A stretch of 64,000 nucleotides of DNA from Demequina sp. NBRC 110055 (lineage in GTDB: Bacteria > Actinomycetota > Actinomycetes > Actinomycetales > Demequinaceae). The notes below the pieces were generated by a model, which worked only from the letters and a program-made list of their open reading frames with translations, searched no databases and had not been told where the DNA came from. The stretch covers positions 62,001 to 126,000 of the forward strand of contig NZ_BBRL01000008.1 of assembly GCF_002090135.1 (NCBI RefSeq). Direction: 5' to 3'. Each line of letters opens with the position of its first letter. The first letter of the stretch is position 1. Shown one piece after another: positions 1 through 6,882 of this stretch. The translations under genes and the position numbers were made by a program.

Positions 1-1097
1 AAGAGGCTCACGCCTCCGACGACGGCCGCTGCCACACCGGACAGGACGATCTCGCGCCCCATGCCGGCATCGGCCGAACCGACGCGGGAGACGTAGAACA
101 GTCCCGCCAGCACCGCCACGGTGGAACACAACACGAAGGCCGTCCATCGCACGGCCGTCACGTTGATGCCGGCCCTGCGCGCCGCTTCGCGGTTGCCTCC
201 GATCGCGTAGAGGTAACGGCCGTAGCGCGTGCGGTCCAACAAGAACGTCGCGATCATCGCGAATCCCAGGACGACGGGCACGACGATGGGCACGCCTCGG
301 ATCGGGATGGCCCCGCTGCCGCGGTCCTGGCTGAGGAACCACACGGCGGCCACGCCCACGACGGCGATGCCCGCGAGCTTGGCGAGCATGATTGATATGG
401 GCGGGTTGGGAGCGCCCGCGGCACGACGTCGCGCTCGGTCCCACAGGGCGACGCCTGCGAGCAGCGCGAGGACTCCGACCAGCATGAGCCACCCGGCCCA
501 CACCGGCAGGTTGGAGGTGTTGAGGGCCTTCACCGGTGCGGGGATAAGTCGGTACGCGCCGGCGTCGCCGATGATGACGAGCAGCACTCCTTGAAGGCCC
601 AGGAACATGCCGAGTGTCACAACGAAGGACGGGATGCCGACCCGTGCGACGAAGAATCCGATGAATCCACCGATCGCGAGGCCGATGCCAAGCGCGATCG
701 CGAGTGCAAGGGGCCATGAGAGTCCGTCGGGTTGGGTCAACCTCACAAAGGAGGCCATCGAGACGCCGAAGGTAACACCCGCGGACAGGTCGATCTCTCC
801 CAGCAACAACACGAACACGAGGGCCATGCCTAGCATCACGAGCGGCGCAGCCTGGGTGAGCAGGTTCGCCATGTTGCGTTGCGACAGGAACAGGTCGTGG
901 GCGAACCCGAACACGATGAACAGCACCACCAGACCGCCGATGGCGGGCAGGGCTCCCATCTCGCCGCCACGGACACGGCGCACGTACGCACGGAAGTGGT
1001 CACGGACGCCGTCCTCCATGCCCTTGCCCAGCAGGCTGTCCTCGGGCCGGGCCTGGGCGGCCTCGCGCGCCACCGGATTGTCGACGTTCGCGCTCAC
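1..1097 (-). CDS. Monosaccharide ABC transporter permease (partial, 3' end outside window)
   Basis: Membrane subunit of a COG1172-type sugar importer (XylH/FrcC/RbsC family), moving a pentose or hexose across the cytoplasmic membrane. The frame read from the GTG at 1097 runs open to the left edge, about 365 codons. After a hydrophilic start of about 45 residues come many hydrophobic segments, and the family hallmark GEIDLSAG is present near residue 100. The GTG overlaps the stop of the ATPase gene as GTGA, so the two are translationally coupled. I chose this start because of that overlap. The C-terminal end is missing. The substrate cannot be read from the sequence; the partner ATPase looks most like those of fructose/xylose systems. 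Confidence 0.88.
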   Translation of the reverse strand, partial: MSANVDNPVAREAAQARPEDSLLGKGMEDGVRDHFRAYVRRVRGGEMGALPAIGGLVVLFIVFGFAHDLFLSQRNMANLLTQAAPLVMLGMALVFVLLLGEIDLSAGVTFGVSMASFVRLTQPDGLSWPLALAIALGIGLAIGGFIGFFVARVGIPSFVVTLGMFLGLQGVLLVIIGDAGAYRLIPAPVKALNTSNLPVWAGWLMLVGVLALLAGVALWDRARRRAAGAPNPPISIMLAKLAGIAVVGVAAVWFLSQDRGSGAIPIRGVPIVVPVVLGFAMIATFLLDRTRYGRYLYAIGGNREAARRAGINVTAVRWTAFVLCSTVAVLAGLFYVSRVGSADAGMGREIVLSGVAAAVVGGVSL

Positions 1098-1846
1098 GCC
1101 ACCGCCTCCATCGTCTTGGTGCCCGTGATGTAGCCCACCACGTCTTCGCGGGTGGTCTTGGCGACCTCGACCCGCGCGGTCATGGTCCCGAGGTAGAGGA
1201 CGGAGACGTCGTCGGCGACCTCGAACACGTCCTGCAGGTTGTGGGAAATCATGATGACCGCCACCCCGTGATCCGCGAGCCGGCGCACCAGCGCGAGCAC
1301 CTGGGCGGTCTGGGCGACGCCCAGCGCCGCCGTGGGCTCATCGAGGATGACGACCGAGGCCTGCTTCACGACGGCACGCGCGATCGCCACGGTCTGACGC
1401 TGTCCACCCGACAGCGACGACACCTTCTGGCGCAGCGACTTCACGGTCTTGACGGAGAGCGACTGGAGGGCGGCCGCGGCCTCGACCTCCATCTGGCCCT
1501 CCTCGAAGGTGCCGAGCCGGCGCTCCTCGCGTCCCAGGAACATGTTCTGGACGATGTCGAGGTTGTCGCACAGCGCAAGGTCTTGGTACACGACCTCGAT
1601 GCCATGTTTGGCGGCGTCACGCGGGTGACCGAGGTGCACGCGCTCGCCCTCGAAGAGCACCTCGCCGCCGTCGTAGGGCTGCACGCCGGCGAGGCCCTTG
1701 ATGAGGGTGGACTTGCCGGCGCCGTTGTCGCCGACGAGAGCGGTCACGCGGCCGGCGTGTGCCGCGAAGTCCACCCCCTTGAGTACGTCGACGGGCCCGA
1801 AGGACTTCGTGACCGCCCGTAACTCGATGATCGGTTGGTTCCCCAT
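1094..1846 (-). CDS. Sugar ABC transporter ATP-binding protein, single NBD (FrcA/XylG-like)
   Basis: ATPase of the importer formed with the neighbouring permease and binding lipoprotein. Visible motifs are Walker A GDNGAGKST near residue 40, signature LSGGQ, Walker B VVILDEPTAAL and a switch histidine in MISHN. At about 250 residues it has one nucleotide-binding domain, unlike the double-domain RbsA/MglA proteins, and the stretch VVYQDLALCDNLD is typical of FrcA-like proteins. I start at ATG 1846 because AAAGGAG lies 7 bases upstream; the frame extends seven codons further without a better site. It ends in a GTGA overlap with the permease and is separated from the upstream binding-protein gene by a hairpin-rich gap. 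Confidence 0.9.
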   Translation of the reverse strand: MGNQPIIELRAVTKSFGPVDVLKGVDFAAHAGRVTALVGDNGAGKSTLIKGLAGVQPYDGGEVLFEGERVHLGHPRDAAKHGIEVVYQDLALCDNLDIVQNMFLGREERRLGTFEEGQMEVEAAAALQSLSVKTVKSLRQKVSSLSGGQRQTVAIARAVVKQASVVILDEPTAALGVAQTAQVLALVRRLADHGVAVIMISHNLQDVFEVADDVSVLYLGTMTARVEVAKTTREDVVGYITGTKTMEAVA

Positions 1847-1874
1847 GCACACTCCTTTGTGAGTCAAGGTGGGC

Positions 1875-1906
1875 GGCCGATGCCGTGGTCACCCACGGCA
1901 TCGGCC
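1875..1906. repeat. Perfect 14-bp inverted repeat, 4-base loop
   Basis: The arms GGCCGATGCCGTGG and CCACGGCATCGGCC flank TCAC. The site is between the binding-protein and ATPase genes of one operon, so as RNA it would form a stable hairpin that could protect or end the upstream message and set a high ratio of binding protein to transporter. The two arms are also two opposed copies of the dispersed decamer found throughout the window. No T-run follows. Confidence 0.8.
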
Positions 1907-1916
1907 CTCGTCATGC

Positions 1917-1954
1917 CGCGAGTGTCGGGCGGGGATCCCCGCCCGACACTCGCG
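1917..1954. repeat. 38-bp perfect palindrome (intercistronic hairpin)
   Basis: A fully self-complementary block centred on GGGGATCCCC, with arms starting CGCGAGTGTCGGGCG. It ends 6 bases past the stop of the binding-protein gene. With the neighbouring 1875-1906 repeat it makes two hairpins in a 114-base gap, the arrangement known from malE-malF-type operons, where hairpins stabilise the message for the binding protein. There is no U-tract, so processing or partial termination is more likely than a classical terminator. Confidence 0.8.
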
Positions 1955-1960
1955 CGCGCA

Positions 1961-3085
1961 TCAGGAGGCCGGCGCGAGTCCCACCTCGTCACAGGCCGCC
2001 AGGACATCGCCCGAGCAGATCTCGTCGTACGCGGCATTGCCGTCGTCGATGACCTGCTGAACGTCATCGCGACCCACCGAGATGGGGTCGACCGCGATGA
2101 ACGGCGTGCCGTCGTCGAGCGTCATCGACGCCTCGGGCGACTCGCCGTTGAGCAGGGCGATCGCGAGATCGGACGCCGCGGCGGCTTCCACCTGGAACGG
2201 CTTGTAGACCGTGCCGTACTGCTTGCCCAGGAGCACGTTCTGAAGGCCCGCCACCGAGGCGTCCTGACCCGAGACCGGCACCATCAGGCCGTTCTTGTCC
2301 AGGATGGAGATGACGCCGGCAGCGTTGGTGTCGTTCGCGGCCCAGACCGCGTCGACTTCACCGCCGAGGTCGGTCAGCGCCTGCTCGAACGCGGTGGCCG
2401 AGTACTCGCCGTCCCACTTGCCCGGCGGCTCCGCGGCGGGAGTGATCCCCGCCTCCGTCATCACGGTGTTGGCGCCCTCGTAGAACATCGCCGCGTTGCC
2501 GTCGGCGGGGTCGCCGCCGATGTACACCACGGTCGCCTCGGCCGGGTCGACCCCGGCGTCGTTCAGGCCGTCGACGACCATCTGGCCCTCGAGCTCGCCC
2601 ACCTTCACATTGTCGAAGGAGACGTAGTAGTCCGCACCCGCAATGGGACGGTCATATGCGATGACGGGGATGCCCTGAGCCTGGGCGTTCTCCATCACGG
2701 ACACGGCGGCCCCCTGGTGGTCCACGAGAAGCATCACGCCGCATCCTTGGGTGAGCATCTGCTCGGCGATGGTGGCGTACTTCGCGGTGTCACCCTGAGC
2801 ATTCTGAATGTCGGCCTCGAAGCCGGCACCCGTGATGGCCTCTTCGAGGGCAGGACGGTCGCCGTTCTCCCAGCGGGGCGACGAGACGGCGTCAGGCAGG
2901 ATGACGCACGCGCGGGCGTCCACCGATGCTTGCTCCCCTGAGCCGCCGGTGTCGGTGCTCTCGGTTGCGGTCGCCTCCGGTTCGTCGGACATCGCCTCCT
3001 CGCCGGGATCCGACGAGCATCCCGCAAGGACTAGGGCTGTCGCGCTCGCGGCCGTAGCAAGCGCGAGCCAGGAGTTTTTCTTCAT
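1961..3085 (-). CDS. Sugar ABC transporter substrate-binding lipoprotein
   Basis: Extracytoplasmic receptor of the importer, a periplasmic-binding-protein type I fold of the XylF/RbsB/FrcB kind (Peripla_BP_4). It has a short basic start, a hydrophobic core and a lipobox LAGC followed by a Ser/Asp/Glu-rich linker, so it is expected to be lipid-anchored on the outer face of the membrane. Near the middle, VIAYDRPIAGADYYVSFDN matches the ligand-cleft region of the family. I prefer ATG 3085 to the GTG one codon earlier because GAGAGG is then 6 bases upstream. It is the first gene of the operon and has a CRP-like palindrome about 56 bases upstream. The sugar bound is not known. Confidence 0.92.
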   Translation of the reverse strand: MKKNSWLALATAASATALVLAGCSSDPGEEAMSDEPEATATESTDTGGSGEQASVDARACVILPDAVSSPRWENGDRPALEEAITGAGFEADIQNAQGDTAKYATIAEQMLTQGCGVMLLVDHQGAAVSVMENAQAQGIPVIAYDRPIAGADYYVSFDNVKVGELEGQMVVDGLNDAGVDPAEATVVYIGGDPADGNAAMFYEGANTVMTEAGITPAAEPPGKWDGEYSATAFEQALTDLGGEVDAVWAANDTNAAGVISILDKNGLMVPVSGQDASVAGLQNVLLGKQYGTVYKPFQVEAAAASDLAIALLNGESPEASMTLDDGTPFIAVDPISVGRDDVQQVIDDGNAAYDEICSGDVLAACDEVGLAPAS

Positions 3086-3140
3086 CACGCACCTCTCTGT
3101 GCATCTGAGGAAGAGGGTTCCCCCTCACCACTCATCGTTG

Positions 3141-3156
3141 AGTGACCTCTGTCACA
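3141..3156. promoter_or_regulatory. CRP/GlxR-like operator upstream of the sugar transporter
   Basis: AGTGACCTCTGTCACA has perfect GTGAC/GTCAC arms and differs from TGTGA-N6-TCACA at one outer base. It sits 56-71 bases before the start of the binding-protein gene, a normal place for activation or repression by a CRP-family regulator such as actinobacterial GlxR/Crp. A second, perfect copy precedes the sugar dehydrogenase at 35282. Confidence 0.55.
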
Positions 3157-3303
3157 GTAACCACGGCGCGCCCGGCCCGGTAGGGCAACTTACTGACCAG
3201 AAGGCCATTTTTGGTTGCAGTTTTGTAACGGGCGACCACAAATCGAATCGATGTACGAGGGAAAGCGCCTACGCCGCTGCCAAGTCCGGCGACGCCGCGA
3301 GCC

Positions 3304-4419
3304 CTACATCACCACGAGATCGTCGATATGAATGAGTTCCCGGGCGTAGTGATCGCCGAGCCTCTCGCCCAGCACGTCGGTGGTAAGGCCCTTCATGGCG
3401 TGCGCCTCGTCGGCACTGAACCCCGCGAAGCCGCGAGCCACGACGGTGCCGTCAGGGCCAATGAGGTCCACGGGCTCGCCCGCCTCGAACGCACCCGTGA
3501 CCTCGGTGACGCCCGCGGCCAGCAGGGACGCCCGTCGGCCACGGAGCGCACGGGCCGCGCCCGCGTCCACGATGATCGTGCCGCGGGTCCGCGCGGCGTG
3601 GGCGAGCCACTGCAGGCGAGTGGTGTCGCGCTTGCCCGTGGGGTGAAAAAGAGTGCCGACACGGCGGCCCGCCACGGCATCGGCCGCCTGGGGCGCCGCC
3701 GCCAACACGACCGCGATACCCGAGGTGGTCGCGATGGACGCGGCTTCCAGCTTGGTGATCATGCCGCCGGTGCCCAACGCGCTGCCGCGCTTCGACACGT
3801 CCACACCGCCGATCTCATCGGGCGACTGCACCTCGTCGATACGCTCGGCGCCCGGCGTTCCCGGTGCGGCGGTGTACAGGCCGTCCACGTCGGTGAGCAG
3901 AACCAGGGCATCTGCGTGGACCACAGTGGCGACGAGTGCGGCGAGACGGTCGTTGTCGCCAAAGCGGATCTCGTCGGTAGCGACGGCGTCATTCTCGTTC
4001 ACGATGGGCACGACGCCAAGGTCGAGCAGCCGGTTGAAGGCGCGCTGGGCGTTGTTGTAGTGCGAACGCCGGCCCATATCGACTGCCGTCAGTAGCACCT
4101 GGCCGACCGTCATGCCGTGGTCCTCGAAGGCGGCGCTATAGGCGGCGACGAGCGCGCCCTGCCCCACCGAGGCCGTCGCCTGCGCCGTGGCGAGGTCCTT
4201 GGGGCGCATGGGAAGTCCCATGGGTGCGAGACCCGCGGCGATGGCACCCGACGTGACCAGCACCACCTGGCGCCCCTCGGCCCGCACGCCCGCGATGACG
4301 TCCGCGAGGCGCCTCACCGCGGCACCGGAGAGGCGACCGTCCGCGCCGGTCAGCGACGACGAACCGATCTTCACCACGATCCGCCGCGCCCTGGCGATGG
4401 ACTCACGCACCTCGGTCAC
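3304..4419 (-). CDS. proB: Glutamate 5-kinase
   Basis: Phosphorylates glutamate to glutamyl-5-phosphate, the first and feedback-controlled step of proline synthesis. Length 371 residues. An amino-acid-kinase domain fills about residues 1-260, with VVKIGSSSL near the start, NENDAVATDEIRFGDND in the middle and the glycine-rich KRGSALGTGGM nucleotide segment. A PUA domain follows (about 280-360), as in most bacterial ProB. The start is GTG with GGGAG just upstream. It lies about 105 bases downstream of obg on the same strand, the usual actinobacterial order. proA is not in the window. Confidence 0.96.
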   Translation of the reverse strand: MTEVRESIARARRIVVKIGSSSLTGADGRLSGAAVRRLADVIAGVRAEGRQVVLVTSGAIAAGLAPMGLPMRPKDLATAQATASVGQGALVAAYSAAFEDHGMTVGQVLLTAVDMGRRSHYNNAQRAFNRLLDLGVVPIVNENDAVATDEIRFGDNDRLAALVATVVHADALVLLTDVDGLYTAAPGTPGAERIDEVQSPDEIGGVDVSKRGSALGTGGMITKLEAASIATTSGIAVVLAAAPQAADAVAGRRVGTLFHPTGKRDTTRLQWLAHAARTRGTIIVDAGAARALRGRRASLLAAGVTEVTGAFEAGEPVDLIGPDGTVVARGFAGFSADEAHAMKGLTTDVLGERLGDHYARELIHIDDLVVM

Positions 4420-4524
4420 GTCACTCCCTTACGTCGCGCGGCGCGTGTCGCCGCGCCTCTATCCTGGCGCATCGCACGTGGCGGATGAAACGCGCAACGC
4501 CCGCCACGACGACGCCGTCCGAGG

Positions 4525-6051
4525 TCAGTCGTCCGCGCCGGGATCCGTCCAGATACCCGCGTCGCGCTCGCCGCGCAACTCGTCGCGCGCAGCGCTCTTG
4601 GCGTCCATGCGTTCCTTGTGGTCGGCACGCTTCTGGGCACGCGTGGCGCGGCCGTCGCCGCGTTCGTGCTGCTCGATGCGCAGGTCGGACCCTCGCGAGC
4701 CCAGCAGTTCGGCACCGGTCGCCATCGTGGGCTCCCAGTCGAACACGACTCCGCCCTCGCGCGGGCCGATGAGAACCTCGGAGCCGGGAACGGCACCCGC
4801 GCGGAACAGTGCCTCCTCGACGCCAGCCTTCGCGAGGCGGTCGGCGAGGAAGCCGATGGCCTCGTCGTTGGTGAAGTTGGTCTGCTTGACCCAGCGCTCC
4901 ACCTTGGCTCCGCGCACCTCGAAGTAGTCCTCGGCGCCGTCGCGGACGTGGCGCACGGTAAAGCCGCCGTCGTCGACTGCCTTGGGGCGGATGACGATTG
5001 GCGCGGCCTCGAGCTCAGGCTCCTGGGCGCGGTGCTCCGTCACCATGGCGGACAGCGCGAACGACAGCTCTCGCAGTCCCTCGTGGCTGACGGCGCTGAC
5101 CTCGAACACCGGCATGCCGGTCTCCTCGAGTTCCTCACGCACCATCGCCGCGAGCTCGCGCCCGTCGGGCACATCGATCTTGTTGAGGACGATGATCTGG
5201 GGGCGCTCAGCCAGCGGGATGCCGCTGATCGCTTCGTCACCCGCGTAAGCACGCAGCTCGCCGGCGATGACCTTGAGATCCTTCACCGGATCACGGTCGG
5301 TCTCGAGCGTGGCGGTGTCGAGCACGTGGGCGATGACAGCGCAGCGCTCGATATGGCGCAGGAAGTGGTGTCCCAGGCCCTTGCCCTCGGAGGCGCCCTC
5401 GATGAGACCAGGGACGTCCGCCATGGTGAAGCGGTTGTCGCCGGCCTGGACCACGCCGAGGTTCGGCACGAGCGTCGTGAACGGGTAGTCGGCGATCTTG
5501 GGGCGCACGGCGCTCATCGCGGCGATCAGCGAGGACTTGCCGGCGCTGGGATAGCCGACGAGCGCGACGTCGGCGATCGACTTGAGCTCGAGCAGCACCG
5601 TCGCTTCCTCGCCCGGCTCGCCCAGCAGAGCGAAGCCGGGAGCCTTGCGCTTGGTGGTGGCGAGGGCGGCGTTCCCCAGTCCCCCGCGGCCACCCTGAGC
5701 GATGACCACCTCGGCGCCGTCGCCGACGAGGTCGGTGATGACCTCGCCGTCCTGCGTCTTGACGATGGTGCCGTTCGGCACGCCCAGGCGCAGATCCTTC
5801 GCATTGGCGCCGTGGCGCATGTCGCCGGCACCCTGGTTCCCATTAGCTGCCACCTGGTGCGGTGCGTGGTGGTAATCCAGCAGCGTGGTCACCTGCGGAT
5901 CCACATAGAGGACGACGGAGCCGCCGCGGCCGCCATTGCCGCCGTCGGGTCCGCCCAAAGGCTTGAACTTCTCGCGGTGCACGGAGGCCACGCCGTGGCC
6001 ACCCTTGCCTGCCGTCACGTGGAGCACCACGCGGTCGACGAACGTCGCCAT
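4525..6051 (-). CDS. obg: Obg/CgtA GTPase
   Basis: Ribosome-associated GTPase needed for 50S assembly and for coupling growth to nutrient state. Domains in order: glycine-rich Obg fold (about 1-158), G domain with P-loop [10 protein letters not shown] and DVPGLIEGA, then the actinobacterial C-terminal OCT domain and a charged tail. The open frame begins ten codons earlier, but ATG 6051 has AGGAGG 8 bases upstream and gives the standard MATFVDRV start; length is then 508 residues. It follows rplU and rpmA and precedes proB, the conserved context for obg. Confidence 0.97.
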   Translation of the reverse strand: MATFVDRVVLHVTAGKGGHGVASVHREKFKPLGGPDGGNGGRGGSVVLYVDPQVTTLLDYHHAPHQVAANGNQGAGDMRHGANAKDLRLGVPNGTIVKTQDGEVITDLVGDGAEVVIAQGGRGGLGNAALATTKRKAPGFALLGEPGEEATVLLELKSIADVALVGYPSAGKSSLIAAMSAVRPKIADYPFTTLVPNLGVVQAGDNRFTMADVPGLIEGASEGKGLGHHFLRHIERCAVIAHVLDTATLETDRDPVKDLKVIAGELRAYAGDEAISGIPLAERPQIIVLNKIDVPDGRELAAMVREELEETGMPVFEVSAVSHEGLRELSFALSAMVTEHRAQEPELEAAPIVIRPKAVDDGGFTVRHVRDGAEDYFEVRGAKVERWVKQTNFTNDEAIGFLADRLAKAGVEEALFRAGAVPGSEVLIGPREGGVVFDWEPTMATGAELLGSRGSDLRIEQHERGDGRATRAQKRADHKERMDAKSAARDELRGERDAGIWTDPGADD

Positions 6052-6112
6052 GCTCGTGCCTCCTGTCGGGCCTTGCGTCAAGTCGGGAACGGGGCGTCCG
6101 TCCCAAGATAGA

Positions 6113-6150
6113 CGTCAGGGGCGCCGCCGGTAACGGCGACGCCCCTGACG
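6113..6150 (-). terminator. Hairpin downstream of rpmA
   Basis: The arms CGTCAGGGGCG and CGCCCCTGACG, with further GCC/GGC pairs inside, form a strong stem 20 bases after the rpmA stop and before obg. No T-run follows on the minus strand, so it may attenuate or process the rplU-rpmA message rather than stop it fully. Confidence 0.55.
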
Positions 6151-6169
6151 GGAAACTGCGTGAGCGGTG

Positions 6170-6424
6170 TTAGACCGCTGCGACCACGTCGACGACCTTG
6201 CGGCCACGACGGTTGGTGAACTCCACGACGCCGGCCTCGAGGGCGAACAGGGTGTCGTCCTTGCCGCGACCCACGTTCAGGCCGGGGTGGTGGTGGGTAC
6301 CGCGCTGGCGGATGATGATCTCACCGGCGTTGACGGTCTGGCCGCCAAAGCGCTTCACGCCCAGGTACTGGGGGTTCGAGTCGCGTCCGTTGCGCGAGGA
6401 GCTCGCGCCCTTCTTGTGTGCCAT
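6170..6424 (-). CDS. rpmA: 50S ribosomal protein L27
   Basis: Component of the large subunit whose N-terminus reaches the peptidyl-transferase centre. It has 84 residues with the typical start [16 protein letters not shown] and internal LGVKRFGGQ. No N-terminal cleavage extension of the firmicute type is seen. It is 14 bases downstream of rplU and surely co-transcribed with it. Confidence 0.98.
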   Translation of the reverse strand: MAHKKGASSSRNGRDSNPQYLGVKRFGGQTVNAGEIIIRQRGTHHHPGLNVGRGKDDTLFALEAGVVEFTNRRGRKVVDVVAAV

Positions 6425-6438
6425 GAGTGTCTCCTCGC

Positions 6439-6747
6439 TTACTTAATACCGGTGACCTTGAGGCGCGTCAGGTCCTGGCGGTGGCCGATGCGCTTGCGGT
6501 ATCCGGTCTTGTTCTTGTACTTCAGGATGTCGATCTTCGGGCCGCGCTCGTCACGGATGACCTCGGCGGTCACCTTGACCTTGGCCAGCGCCTTGGCGTC
6601 GGAGGTGATCTTGTCACCGTCGACGAGCAGCACCGGGGCGAGCTCGACGGTCGAGCCCTGGTCGGCCTTGAGACGGTCGACGACGATGACATCGCCCTCG
6701 GAGACCTTCTCCTGGCGGCCGCCAGCCTTCACAATCGCGTACACCAT
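6439..6747 (-). CDS. rplU: 50S ribosomal protein L21
   Basis: Large-subunit protein contacting 23S rRNA; 102 residues from ATG 6747, beginning [15 protein letters not shown], the family signature. The frame stays open 29 codons upstream, but that part runs through an intergenic region holding the rne terminator and probable promoter, and AAGGA precedes ATG 6747. First gene of the rplU-rpmA(-obg-proB) unit. Confidence 0.97.
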   Translation of the reverse strand: MVYAIVKAGGRQEKVSEGDVIVVDRLKADQGSTVELAPVLLVDGDKITSDAKALAKVKVTAEVIRDERGPKIDILKYKNKTGYRKRIGHRQDLTRLKVTGIK

Positions 6748-6849
6748 GAATATGTCCTTCAAAACTTTGGTTGGTTTCCTGCCGCTGCCATGCGCGGCGC
6801 AGGCAGGTCTCGACGCTCGCGCGCCGACGTACAAATATACGCCCCGCTC

Positions 6850-6874
6850 CCCCGCCCGGTCAAACCGGGCGGGG
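6850..6874 (-). terminator. Terminator hairpin after the RNase E/G gene
   Basis: An 11-bp perfect stem (CCCCGCCCGGT / ACCGGGCGGGG) with loop CAA starts 9 bases after the rne stop. On the minus strand it is followed by an AT-rich stretch around 6828-6840 with a TATATT-like -10, probably the rplU promoter, so the hairpin seems to separate the two units. Confidence 0.65.
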
Positions 6875-6882
6875 CGGCGTGT

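Noticed and set aside
229-1133. Plus-strand frames at the left edge (for example 607-1128)
   Set aside because: Antisense to the sugar permease, whose frame carries family motifs and membrane segments.
6090-6105. GGGGC-N4-GTCCC near obg as a third DosR box
   Set aside because: One half-site is wrong and it lies downstream of a hairpin in a ribosomal-protein operon with no redox link.
4618-6111. 497-codon open frame opposite obg
   Set aside because: Shadow of obg; His/Val/Leu-rich without motifs.
6748-6882. L21 leader RNA upstream of rplU
   Set aside because: No conserved fold could be recognised; the only stable structure is the rne terminator.
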